In this document: piece after piece, positions 32,332 to 44,000 of the stretch
Numbering within the stretch: the first letter of the stretch is position 1
Layout of the letters: every line of letters starts with the position of its first letter
Assembly: GCF_020906515.1 (NCBI RefSeq)
Contig: NC_085851.1
Coordinates: 3,720,001-3,784,000, forward strand
Length of the DNA: 64,000 bases
From: Vanrija pseudolonga
Taxonomy: Eukaryota > Basidiomycota > Tremellomycetes > Trichosporonales > Trichosporonaceae
Reading direction: 5' to 3'
The notes under the pieces: generated by a model
The model's input: only the letters and a program-made list of their open reading frames with translations
Databases searched by the model: none
What the model was told of the DNA's origin: nothing
Position numbers and translations under genes: made by a program

Positions 32332-35300
32332 CTAGCGCGGCGAGTGAGACGGCGAGAAGAACCACGACTCTGAAGGATTGTCAGCACCACTCAAACAAAC
32401 ACCACACCCCACTCACGTCGCTTGGCACTCGCCGCACTCTCGTCCTGGATTCTTGTCAAGGGGTTGGCACTCGAGAACACGGGCTGCGCAGCCTGCGCGC
32501 CACCACCACCACCGCGCAATGGCTTGGCGATGCGCGCGTGGTTGTACGATTGTTGTTGCTGAGCCTGGACCTCGGCGAGGCGCTCGCGGATGGCCTGGAT
32601 CTGCGTCTCGTAGCGCTGGTTCTTCTGCTGCAGCCGGGCATCGGCCTCGTTGAGCAGCGTCTCGAGGTTCTGGATACGCTCGTTACGCGTGATGAGCTTG
32701 CGCTCGGCGATTCCGACCTCCTTCTTGAGCGACGTGTTCTGCTCGACGAGCTGCTTCTGGACAACGTTGAGCGCGTCGAGGTTGTGCTCGAGGAACTCGA
32801 GCTTGCGCTGCTGGGCGCGCGAGTTGGCCGAACGGGCAATAACCTTGTACTGCTCGCGCACCTCGTCGAGCTGCATCTCGAGTTCGACGACCTGGGGGCG
32901 TCAGCAGGGAACGAACGGCGTGGTAGGTCGGGGCCTGCAACTGCTGGCCACCACACGCCTGCGCATGAGCACAGGGCGTGACCTGCGCAATTGCGCAACA
33001 CAACGCTTCTCACTCACCTTCTCGCAGCGGTTCTGGAGATCCTTCATCAAGCTCTTCTTGATGATCTCAAACTCGGCGTACTGAATCTCGTGCTGCTTGC
33101 GGCTGCGCTCGAGCTCGCGGGTAGCGTTGGCAAACGTCTCGCCGTCCTCGATGCCGGCCGACGCAGACGTGAGGGCGCGGTTGAGCTCCTCGTTGGAGAG
33201 CTTGTATGACTCGATCGTGCTCTGGAGGCGGCGGATCTCGGCCGCGCGGCTCTCGGCGCGCTCGGTGAGGCCGGCAATCTCGCCGCGGAGAAGCTCCTCC
33301 TGCGCGGCAAACTTGGCCTCGAACTGCGACTTGATGTCGGCGACCGCGACGGACTGCGACGACGTCGTCTTCTCAAGCAGCTCCTCGTACGCGTCGTCGC
33401 GCTTGCCGAGCAGCTTCTCGACCTCCTGGCGGCGCTTGCTCTGCAGCTCTGCCTCCTCCTGGCCCACGCGGATGCGCTCCTGCAGATCGCGGATGAGCTC
33501 CTGGTTCTCGGCGAGGTGCGAGCGGATAAGCTCGCGGGTCTGGCCGCTGATCTCGGCCTCCTTGCCAGCGTCCTTGAGCTTGTCAAAGTCCTTGAGGAGT
33601 TCGCGGAGCTTTTCGCCAGCAGGGTCGAGGTGAGCACCGCCCATGTCGATCTTGGACAGCATCTCGTTGAGCATCTCCTGCTTGCGCTTCTCCTTCTCCT
33701 CCTCCTTTTCGCGCGACTGGACCTTCTTGAGCTCCTCGATGTGGGCCTTCTGCTCGTCAATGTCACGCTGGAGCTCTGCCACTCTGTCCTTGTATGTGTC
33801 GAGGGTGATGGACGCGTCCTTGGATTCGGACTCGAGGCGGGCGGAGGCGATACGAAGCTCGGACAGCTCGGTCGACATGGCCTTGTTCTCCTTAATGGTA
33901 GACGCCTCCTGCTCCTTGAGGTAGGCGATCTCGTCCTTCAGGTCGACCATGAGCTTCTCCTGCGCGGCGAGGGCGCTCTCCCGCTCGGCGAGCTGGTCAC
34001 TGAGCTCGTTTTCACGCCGCAGGAACTCCTCCTTCTCGTCCTTTTCCAAGCCGACACCAAAGGCGGTGGGTGTTTCGGGCCGGCTCTCGCCAACAGAAGT
34101 CTGGGTAGGCGTAGGGCTGCCAGTGGCCAGCTTGCGCGGGGCCGCGGCGGCCTGTGCAGCGGCCAGAGGGATGGTCCAGTTGGCCTGGTCGACCTTGCCG
34201 CCGGCACGCCAGATCTTGACCTCCTCCTCGAGGCTGGCGGCGTGCTCGCGCACGGCCGCCAGCTCGGCGACGGTCTTCTTGAGCATGGCCTTGAGCTCGG
34301 CGGGTGACAGCTCGACGTTGACGCGTGCCTTGTTCTTGATCGACTTGGCACGCATACCGAAACGGAGGGTGGAGAGGGTCTCAGCCTCGTTGAACGTGGC
34401 TGGCGAACAGTTGATAATAAGCGTAGTCCGCGAGTTACCACCGAGCGACTCTTGCAAGATACGCGTGAGCTTGGAGTCACGGTAGGGGATGTGAGTGGAC
34501 TGCGGGTGTGAGCTGTGCAAATAGCAAGTTTCTCGACAACTCACCTTCCCATCGGTGAGCGAGTTGATGACCATGCCGAGCGCTGACAGACTCTTGTTGA
34601 TCTTCTTGGCCTCCTCAAGGGTCTGGCCCGACGCGCCCGTCTTGCCGACCTTTTCTGAACCGGCCAAATCGACGAGATACAGGTTACCTGACTTTTGACT
34701 GCCCGTGTCCGTGTTGCGTTGGTGGATACCGATGACGAAGATGGAGTGGGAGCGCGACGACTCGGCGTTCATATCTGCGGTGAGTGCGCGTCCTCGGCGT
34801 TAACCCACTTGTGGACGAGACGGCACGGCTTGAGCCACCGGCCTTCATGACCTTGAACACCTCGGCCTCGGAGCCGACGTACACGTCTGTCAAGCCCTTG
34901 ACGTAGACGCCGCGGGTCTTGTCCTCATGAATCGAGAGGTTGTCATTGTGGGCTGGGCGTCAATGCCACGCACACATCTCCGCACTCACGCGCAAGCAAG
35001 TCCTTGATACGCTCCATGTAGATCTCCATGTAGCTGACCTTGACCGTGTATTCAATGTTGCTGTCTGCGGACAAGATGGAGGCGAAGATCTGCTCCGTGA
35101 TACGGGGGATCAAACCCTTGAGCTCCTCATTCTCGATATCCGCGCCCTGGGGGTAAGCTCAGCCAGCCACAGCACCTCGCCTCACCATCATCGCTGGGAC
35201 CGTCAGCGCCAATGCCAATGCCAATCGCCACACGCTACTCACTGAACGTTTTACCCGAACCCGTCTGACCATAACAGAACAGGGTACCGTTGAAACCGGT

Positions 35301-35877
35301 CATGACGTCTGCCGGGTGAGCAATAGCAAGGGGCAGGTAGGGGCTTCAGCTTCCCGCAACGACGCACCCTCCACGATGCCCTTGACACCATAGTCGAAGA
35401 TCTGCTCCTGCTTGGTGTTGGTGTCGAACACGCGGTCAAACGAGAAGCCTGGAGTACATCAGCATGGTGATGGCGGCGGCGCGGTGTGTCTAGGGCCGCC
35501 GAGCGAGCGCCTCCACGCCTCCTCTGCACATACCGTCCTTCTCGGGTCCAGCTGGGCGTGTCAGCTCGCTCCCATGCAGACCTGCTGCTCACCCAGCGAC
35601 TGCCCGTTCTTAAGCAGCACAGTCAGGTCGTCCTCGGTGATGTCGATGCACTTCTCGGACCGGTTCTCAATCTCCATCCGGTTCATGGGTCGGAACCTGT
35701 GGGGGCGGGTGTGAGCGAGGCGGGGTGGGGGGTCGGCGGCGCAAGGGCCCGGGCGGGGTGCTGCGTGTCGTGCCGGCTCTGGCACTCGCCATCTCCACTC
35801 CAGTACTCACCGACACACGACCTGCGCGTCAGCTCGGCTCCAACGGCGACACATACCTTGATATTGTTCCCCGACAT
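32332..35877 (-). CDS. kinesin-1 heavy chain (conventional kinesin)
   Basis: A 944-residue motor protein for plus-end transport on microtubules. Exons: 35877-35857, 35821-35811 (11 nt), 35696-35593, 35551-35534 (18 nt), 35448-35368, 35308-35243, 35193-35186 (8 nt), 35146-34990, 34952-34809, 34774-34545, 34499-33018, 32891-32417, 32369-32332. The tiny exons are needed to give IKVVCRFRP at the start and [14 protein letters not shown] after the P-loop GQTGSGKT. Switch I (NAESSRSH) and switch II (DLAGSE) are intact. A long coiled coil follows, and the tail holds [11 protein letters not shown], the IAK autoinhibitory motif of kinesin-1. Length and tail match fungal conventional kinesin. Confidence 0.93.
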
Positions 35878-36413
35878 GGTGGCGGCTGCAACGCGGGGGA
35901 AGGTGCGATGCGCAACAAGTGTTGATCAACCGATCGGTGCTCTATGCGCTATGCTCTCTCTCTCGCCGGCGTCGGCCTGCGGCGGAGGATGCAAGGGGAG
36001 AAAGGCTCGGCGTTCACCTCTGTGTAGGTGAGATTCGGGGGGGTTGGTGTCCGACTGCGTGCCGCCGCGGGTGCTAGCGTCGATGTGGTAGGTGGTGTTA
36101 AATGAGAAGTGTGTTGCCGTGGTTGTTGTCGTCTACAAGGCGGCTAAAGTCAATGCGCGCGCGTTGTCCCTGCCCTGCCTCGTCCCACGTCACACTTTTG
36201 CCACGTGACGCGTCCTCCCAATACGGCCAATACAAATAAACAGTAACGCGGCGTGCCTAAAGAGCCCTTCCACCCTTTCAACGCCCATCCTAATCATCGT
36301 CGGTAACTGACCGCACTTGCAGTCCCGACTTTTTCCTCAACGACAACGGCCCGCCTCGACTTGATCATCACACACACACACTCTCTCTCACTCAACCCCC
36401 ACCGCCAGCAGCA
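35878..36413. promoter_or_regulatory. divergent kinesin / PET117 promoter spacer
   Basis: Contains a CACGTGACGCG block near 36202-36212, combining an E-box with an ACGCG core, then twin CCAAT boxes at 36218-36222 and 36227-36231, and a CA/CT-rich leader just before the PET117 ATG. HAP-complex control of a respiratory-chain assembly gene is a reasonable inference. Confidence 0.5.
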
Positions 36414-36828
36414 ATGTCCCGCGCATCAAAAGTATTCTTCGGCACCTCGATGGTGTTCATGTGCGCAACAGTCTACGGCGTCCACTGGCTGCAGAAGCGC
36501 GAGTCGGACGTGAGTGGCGTCGAGTTGTCCCGCTGGTGGTCTGCATACTGACACTCCCTCGCAGAACATGTACCTCGGCGTCCTGCGCGACGAGGAGCGC
36601 GTCAACGCCAAGAAGCTCGCCCAGGTCCAGCAACCCGCCGCTGTCGTCGACGAGGACTGCGCTACGTGCATCATCTCGCCCCCGCCCCAGCTCCTCGAGG
36701 CGCAGACCAAGGAGCAGCGTGCGCGTGAGCGGGCGGCTAGATTGGCAGAGTACGAGGCGCAGAAGGGCTTGGCGGTGCGTCTGGAGGCGGCAGAGAGCAA
36801 GACGGCGGCGCCTCAGCGATTGGTGTAG
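36414..36828 (+). CDS. PET117: PET117-like cytochrome c oxidase assembly factor
   Basis: A 119-residue protein; exons 36414-36509 and 36565-36828 with a 55-nt intron. The start MSRASKVFFGTSMVF, a single hydrophobic helix and then HWLQKRES match the N-terminus of Pet117, a small inner-membrane factor linking haem A synthase and complex IV assembly. The C-terminal Arg/Glu-rich helix (ARERAARLAEYEAQK) also fits. It is longer than usual because of a Pro-containing insertion with a DCATC dithiol pair in the middle. The good CAGCA context supports the start. Confidence 0.8.
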
Positions 36829-37349
36829 GCCAAGCATCGACGACGGACGACGGCGCCGCGACGGCGCCGGGGACAACATCAACAGCATCACACATTCAAT
36901 ACTCCACAACCCCCACTCATTACCATCTATTCCTGCCTACCCCCCATACTGGCTAAAGTCAATGCATTTCATCCAATTCGTACAGGGAACCCGCTCTCTC
37001 ATCGCCCAATCGCGCCTCACTCTCCACGACACAACGGCACCTCTCACAGGCTCCTCCCCCCACGCCCAAGCTCCACGGGACGCTCGTCGCCTGCCGCCAC
37101 ATTTGCGCACCACCCCGTCATTATGTTTGGGGGGAGGGTTGGGTAGTGAACAATCGGGGACTTGCGGATATGACTGGTCCGCACAAGAGAAGAGAGTAGA
37201 CATTAGAGGGGAATTGGCGGCGACGGCGTCGTTTGGTGCGGCTCAGAGAACAAGGGAGCTTAGGGGGATCGAGAGAGAGAGAACATGACAGGCGGCCGGG
37301 CGATGCTGAACGGAGGTAGGGAAAATCAATCTCGAAAGCGGGCGGCGAA
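36829..37349. other. convergent spacer, PET117 / GSK3; no gene seen
   Basis: Only 3' flanking sequence of two converging genes is apparent. Short open frames here lack domains and splice logic. Confidence 0.45.
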
Positions 37350-38842
37350 TCAGTCGAGGCTGATACGGAGTTCCTCCAACGGAATTGGCTGGAAGTCGTC
37401 AATGTCGATGCCGCGCGAGCGCAGCTCGGCCTCGGCGTGTTTGGGGACCAGCCGGCGGATCAGGTCGGGGCGGGTCGAGAGCTCTGCCCTGGTAAAGTCG
37501 AACAAGGCGGGGAGCTCCTTGCCGTTGGGGAGACGGGCGCCTTCCACTCGGAGCTCGTCGAAGAACTGGTGGACGAGAGCCTCGGGCGCGCTGGGATGGG
37601 TCAGAACACGTGCTTGGCGCCTCAACTTACGTCAAACGGGCAGTAGGAGTGTACTCTAGGAGATGGGAGATGAGATCAATAGCGTCGGCGGGGGTACGAG
37701 GGCGGAACACTTTGGTGAAGGGGTGGGGCTTGATCTGAGGGAACTTGTGCTCCATGTACTGTGTCGCGAGTTAGCACGTGCCAAGGCTGTTGCGACTCAC
37801 GTTGGGGTTCATCGTCTTGATCTGCTCCCTCGTCGGCGTGCCGAGAACCTTGATGATCTCGACGAGCTGGTCGATGCCCGACTCTCCTGGGAAGAGGGGC
37901 TGTCCAAGCATGAGCTCGGCCATGACACATCCAGTAGACCAGATGTCAATGTTGGTGATGTAGTTGGTGGCGCCAAAGATGAGCTCTGGTGCGCGGTAGT
38001 AGCGCGAGCAAATGTACGAGACGTTTGGTTCGCCAGCAACGAGAATCTTGGCCGATCCAAAGTCGCAGAGCTTGAGGATGCCAGTGTTGGGGTTAAGGAG
38101 GAGGTTCTGGGGCTTGATGTCACGGTGACAGATGCCGACCGAGTGGATGTAGGCCAGGGATCGGAGGAGCTGGTACATGTAGAGCTTGACCTGGAGCATG
38201 GGGACAATCTGCTTGAGCTTGGTGTAGTAGCGGAGGCTGCGGTACACCGTCTCGGGGACATACTCGAGGACGAGGTTGAGGTAGACCTCGTCCTTCTGGG
38301 ACGATGTGAGTAATGGATTCGCGCGCGCCCGCACAGCCTTGCACCACACACCTTGTCACCGTTCGAGTAGAAGAAGGCCTTGAGGTCTACCACGTTGGGG
38401 TGGCTGACCAGACGCATAATCTGGAGCTCACGGTTCTGATAGCAGCGTTAGATTGTGCGCCATCGCCCGCGGCTTCTATCTCTCTGCCCACCTTGAATCG
38501 CTTGTCCTGGAGCACCTTCTTGATCGCAATCTCCTGTTCGGGAACTTCGGTTCCGTCGGCGAGCTTGGTAGCTATGACGACGATGTCAGCCTTGTGATTT
38601 AATCAGTGCGTGCGGCTACGCACGGAGCATCTTGGCGGCAAAGACTACACCAAACGAGCCGTTTCCGACCACCTTGTAGTTTGTGTAGGTGATGGCCATT
38701 TCTTGGCCCGACTTGCCCTCGTGGGCGGTGACGGTGACGACCCTGTTCGGGTCATCGTCTGGGAGTGAGCAAGTGATGCCGCGAACGAGGGGCAGTTGGC
38801 CAACTCACTGGACACCTTGACGCCGTTTACGACGTTGCTCAT
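37350..38842 (-). CDS. glycogen synthase kinase 3 family protein kinase
   Basis: A 398-residue Ser/Thr kinase; exons 38842-38809, 38758-38624, 38571-38492, 38435-38352, 38295-37801, 37758-37631, 37590-37350. All kinase motifs are present: glycine loop GNGSFG (43-48), VAIKK-type lysine in [29 protein letters not shown], and the GSK3 hallmark [12 protein letters not shown] with the activating tyrosine. The C-lobe reads [23 protein letters not shown]3 kinases act in stress, nutrient and morphogenesis signalling. The very short N-terminus resembles fungal Rim11/Mck1/Skp1-type members; which subtype cannot be told. Confidence 0.94.
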
Positions 38843-41094
38843 AGTGGCAAAGAGTGAGAGCTGTATGATGTGCACGCGACCAGGTGGGAGCGGCGGGACG
38901 GGTTAGTGGGGCCAAGGGCGGCGGCGGTGGCCAATTGGTCCGAGTCGCAGTCACAGTCGCACGGTGGGCGGATGGGACCGGCGGGCGGGGGGGGGGCGAT
39001 GACGGCGGTGGTGGTGGGCAAAGGTGTAGGGGAGCGGCGGTCGCGAGGATGTGCGGCGGCGAAAGGGATGTCAGAGACGGTGGGGTGTGGAGTTGCAAGA
39101 GAGCCAGCGTGAAAGCGTGCGTTGCGCGTTGGGGGATTGCGTAGTGGGCCACAGTAGAATAGTGAGCGTTGATGGGCGGAAGGGGCGGAGAAGAGGACGC
39201 GCGAAAGCACCAGTCAGCATGGGGTTATATAGCACACTTTGCGAGGCGATGGGGGGGCAATAGAGCGCAGCGCAGAATGTATGGGGAGAACAGGACGCTG
39301 TGTGTGGAGGACACCACACCACTGGCGCCCCTCCGACGTGCGCGGCGGCGGCGGCGGCAGCTGCCCCAACGGCAGCCAACTGCAAGCAGCATCCGACGAG
39401 CAGGAGCAGCCCAAGTGGGCCGCAGGGGGTCACGCTCGTCGCGGGCAGCAGTAGCAGCACGCATCAACAAGGGTGATGCGCGCGCGCGCGCACGCCGCGG
39501 TACGGGACGCCACGGCGTGATGAGCAGGGGTGGTAGTGGATGTGTGATGCGGCGGCGGCGGCGAGTCGCGAGCGAGCGCAACAAGGCCGCGGTGCACGCC
39601 TTGCAGTAGTAGCCTGTTCTTGCCCCCCCCTTCCTCGACATGACGCATGACGCACCTTGCGTTGTTTGGCGTGTTGCGCGCCGGCGGGAGGTTGGTTGAC
39701 GCGTGCGTGGGGGCCGAGGTGGTTGGTCGCGCGCCGAGGGTGGGGCGGTTGAGACGAGGGTGTGTAGCGCTGTTGTGCTTGTGTTTGTTGTTGTGCGCTG
39801 TGATGGCGCCGTTGGGTGAGTTGTGGGTCGATGTGGATCGAGTAGAGAGGGGATGTGGTTGTGTGTGTTGGGTTGTGTGTGATGTGTGTTGTAGCAGTCA
39901 AGTGGTGGTGGTGATTGTGGTTGGTTGGTTGGCCGTGGTGGTGGTGGTTGGTGGTCGCTGGTTGTTGGAGGTGGCCGTGAGTGGTGGATCGCGGTGATGC
40001 TGGCTGCGCTGGGAGGTCGCTGGCTGGCTGGCTGGCTGGCTTGGCTGGGAGAGAGGGGGGGGAAGGAAGGGAGGGAGGGAGGGAGGGGGGGCGGATTGCA
40101 GGGTTTAGCGGAGAGGAGAGGTTGTCGGCGCGCAGGCGGCAGAGTCGCAGTGTGCATCAAGGGGCAGCTGACCCCCCACCCGTTCCCTAGAAGACGGCGG
40201 CGGCGGCGGCGGCGGAGGCAGCCAGGCAGCCAGGCAGCGAGGCACAGCCAGCCAGCCAGCGAGCCGAGTGAACAGTGGAGGCACCCAGAACACCCACCCA
40301 CACACACAGAGCCAGCGTCATACCGGGGATTCGGCGAATATGGCTTAGTGGCGGGCGAAACAGTGTGCCCTGCACACGACACACATACCAACGGATCACC
40401 ATCAACGGAGCACGTCCGCATGCATGCAGGCTGCACGCCGCGCCGAACACCGATACGTGATCCCGGCCTAAGATAGCACTGCATGCATGCACATGCACAT
40501 GGGCACTGATCGACGACAACGACGAAGGACGACGACGACGCAACCCCCAAACCAAAGCTGCAGCACGCCACACCACAACGCCCACGCCCTCCCTCCCGCC
40601 CACATGACCACACCCACCACCCATCGGTTCCCCCCAAAGGCCACCCACACGGATCACATGCACAAAATGCACAATTGGGGTCACCGCAGCAACATCACGC
40701 GCTACTGTAGATTGCATCAATCAAGCGTGACCCATGCTGCAGCTGCTCATACAGAGAGCATGCACAGGCCAGCCCAAGGCAGCGGGGAGCGCGTTAGGGC
40801 GCATCCTCGCCAACCCCCAATGTATGGAATGCGTGCACTGCGGGCTCCCACTACAGCGCCCACAGTGCCCACCGCGCCCCCAAGTGCCCCGCCGACTCCT
40901 GAAACATCTGCCATCAACCACCCAACAACCAACCCGGGCCCCGTTTCACCGCTGCACTCACCGCCGTCGTCAGGCTCAGGCGCGGTCAGGCACAACCCTT
41001 TGCTGCCCCTCTCCCGATTACACTGATATACACGTAAAGATATCAATATGCACACACCCAATGCTGCTGCTGTTACAAACCACTACTGCTACCA
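38843..41094. promoter_or_regulatory. 2.25-kb gene-poor, repeat-rich region upstream of GSK3
   Basis: By far the longest spacer in the window. It is rich in simple repeats: a CG-alternating run near 39478-39491, GT/GGT-rich sequence around 39830-39990, GGCT and GGGA runs near 40017-40095, a CGG run near 40197-40217, and GCATGC clusters near 40418-40495. On the GSK3 sense strand much of it is pyrimidine- and C-rich, as in a long 5' leader. Long open frames exist on the minus strand but look like biased-composition artefacts. No RNA gene recognised. Confidence 0.45.
40017..40095. repeat. GGCT and GGGA microsatellites, G-quadruplex-prone
   Basis: A run of GGCT units passes into GGAA/GGGA units and a G-stretch. 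Several G-triplets in close spacing on the plus strand could form a G-quadruplex, with the C-rich strand in the GSK3 sense direction. Confidence 0.6.
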
Positions 41095-44000
41095 CTACTT
41101 GTACTTGTCGCCCATCTCGCGACGCCCCTCGGGGTCGAGCGTATTTCTCAGCCCCAGCAGCGTCTTGCTAACCGCCTCGGACGCCCCAATCATCGGCTTG
41201 ATGATGGCAATCGGCACGGCTCGCACCACGGCAGTCAGCGGTCCCTGAGATTCAGGTCAGCGGCCAAACTCGAACAAGCGCACTACTCACGTCATCACTT
41301 GACCGTTCATACACCTCCATAGGCACAGCGAGGATTGTCTGCGCTGCAGAGTTGATGTTGCTAGACAGGCTCTTGTACGCAGCCTGCACACCCTCGCGCA
41401 CATCGTTGGGCTGGTTGGCGTACCGACTTCGCTCCTCCGCCTCCTCGTCATCAGAAGAGTTGCCCTGGCCAGTCGCTTCTAGAATCACACTGTCCCCCGG
41501 CTTGCCGCCAAGGACGCCCTCAGCGCGCTCGAGCACAACCTGTGTGCCGGTTGCGAGCCGAGCACCCAGCTTCATGAGCTCGAGCGCAGTCGACTTGAGG
41601 AACGAGTTGGTGCCGCGCTGCACGCCCCGTGCCACACGCCCGTCCTTGCGGTACTGCTCGATCGGCAGCAGGATGAGATCTGCCATTCCAGAGCCGACAT
41701 TGACCACAGAGCGGATGGGCGAAATGCCAGAAATGACGTCGGCAAGCTGGTTGGCCTTGACGTCGGGCGTCCAAATGTCTTGGAGCAAGTTGGAGAGTCG
41801 CGTCGAGCCCGTGATGCCCGACAGCGTTACGTGTCGTAGCGTCATCTCGGCCCCGTCAAAGTGGAAAAAGTTCATGAGCTCGATGGTGCGTCCTTGGCGG
41901 AGTGCACCATAGTCGACGCGCTTGGGCTTGTAGTCGAGCTTGAGCTCGACCGGGAAGATCTCCACGTGCTGGAAGAATGGCTCCTTCTTCGGCTCAGCCT
42001 CGGCTGGAACTGGTGCAGTCTGTGGCGCCTGGAAGCTGAAGAGGAACTTCAAAAAGTCGAGAGCATCTTGATCGACATGCAGGCGGAGAGGGAGGATTTT
42101 GGCCTGGGAACGTGGCGTCAGTTCCAACCTCCTCACAACCACTCGGCGCGACTTACCCTCACGCGAATCTCCTCATCCGGGGCAGGTAATGTAGGGCGCA
42201 CCGTGACAATCTCCAAGCGTACCATGTCGGCATCCGTCTCGCGGAGGTTGCCCCGCGAGTCCGACTTCATCTCCGTCAGGAACTTCTTCCATGTCGACGT
42301 CTTGATGTGGTCAAGAATGTCAAACGAGCGGGCTGTGACATGAACACGTGAGGCGGTCGGATCCTCCGGTCCGTAGATATCGACGTCGGCGCGCAGATCC
42401 GAGAGTGAGAACTCGATCTGTCCGCGCTTGGACCGTGTCAGACGCTTACCGTGCAGGCGGACATGAGACCGCTTCGTCGGCACGGGCGAGGAACGAGCCC
42501 CCGGTCCAGCCTCGGGGAATGTCTGCCAGCTGCTTTGGCTGGCCGTCTCCGCGGCTCCGAGGTCCTCTAGCTCGTCATCGATCGCCGCGAGCAGCTGCGT
42601 CGAGTCCATATCGCCCCGGTTCCCATCAAGACCAATGTAAATCGAATTGAAGAGGACCGAGCTTGTCTTTTCAATCGATGCGTCTGCCTTTTGACCGGAA
42701 GCGAGTAGCTGGCGAATCTTCTCCAGACGGCGTCGAACAGACTTGATCTCGTCTTCAATGTCCTTGCGTGTCTTCTGCCAGTCGTAGCCGTCGTGCAGAA
42801 GGACGGATACACTGCAGTTCTGAACCCTGACGCGAGTCCTGCCGGTTCGTGTGTCTTCATGGTTGCTGAGGACAGGAAGAGTGTTCCAGTAGTTGGCGTC
42901 CTCCTCAAACGGTTCGGTCATGATGACTCGAACTGTGCCGCCCCGTACATCGCCGTGCACGAGCACCTCGTCATCCGTACTCTCCCACGAGCGGAGCGAC
43001 TCGCCCGTTGAACGATCAACCTTCGGCCCCGTCTTGGACTGCCGGGCGGCGTGGTCAAGATAGTCGAGGTTTGTTGGGAGATCGTCCTCGATCATGTCGG
43101 CGCCGGACACAATTTCAGGCGCTTGTCCAAACGCTTCGAGGTCCACGGAAGCGAACACGTCGATCGTCTGATCGAGCGACATGTGGCGGCGGGGAGGAGG
43201 AGAGGACTTGGTGACAGGCTTGGCCGGTACCAGCTTGCTCATATCCCCTGCCAGCGCGCCGAGGCTCGCAAACGAGTCTGCACAAGCCGTTACTCTCACC
43301 GTCGCGCCGAGGACGTCGACAAGGACGCTTTCTTGTGGGATCATGGAGCGAAGAATCTGAGTGTCCATCGACACAATCTCCACCAGCTGGGCATATCCCG
43401 CGCGTTTCCATGCCTCGAGCGAGAACGGGTGACCCATTTGCAACGGCCCAGCAGCTCCGAGGTCGTCAATGGCGAGCAGATTGACACCGGCGAGGCCGAG
43501 GTCCAAGGTCGTCTCGTCCGCGTCGCTTTCAAGTGCGGTTCGCAGTTCCAAATCGTTGGCGACAACGAGAAGGGCGCCATCCAACGTCGGGGCAGAGACA
43601 TGAGCACTGCAGTCGTTGAGGTTCAACTGGATCCGGGTGACTTCGCTTGGGACGACATCCTCAAACACGCCCTCCGGTGTCTTTGCGTACCGTGCAAGAT
43701 CCTGTACCCATTCCAGATCTTTCGTCACGAAGACCGTGCACGCCGAAGCGGCCAGCTTGATGCCCGTCGCCTTGGTGCGATCGGCGTGCGTGATGGACGA
43801 GAAGCGGAGGTGAACTAAGGGTTGAGAGTGGGTAGTTAAGGTCAACGGGGTGGTACGACCAAAGAGACGGCTGGGCTCAGCGCCAATGTCCTCTAGATGG
43901 AACAAGTCGGCGTCCATGGCAGACAGGATGATGGACGTTTCCTGCTTGTTGACCTTGTTCGACTCGAGCTTCACGTCCAGGTCTGAGGCATGCAGCGAAA

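Noticed and set aside
39225-40637. 470-codon minus-strand open frame upstream of GSK3
   Set aside because: Composition follows the simple repeats (Pro/Ser/Thr runs, Cys-rich bits). There is no domain, and it is better read as leader or spacer sequence.
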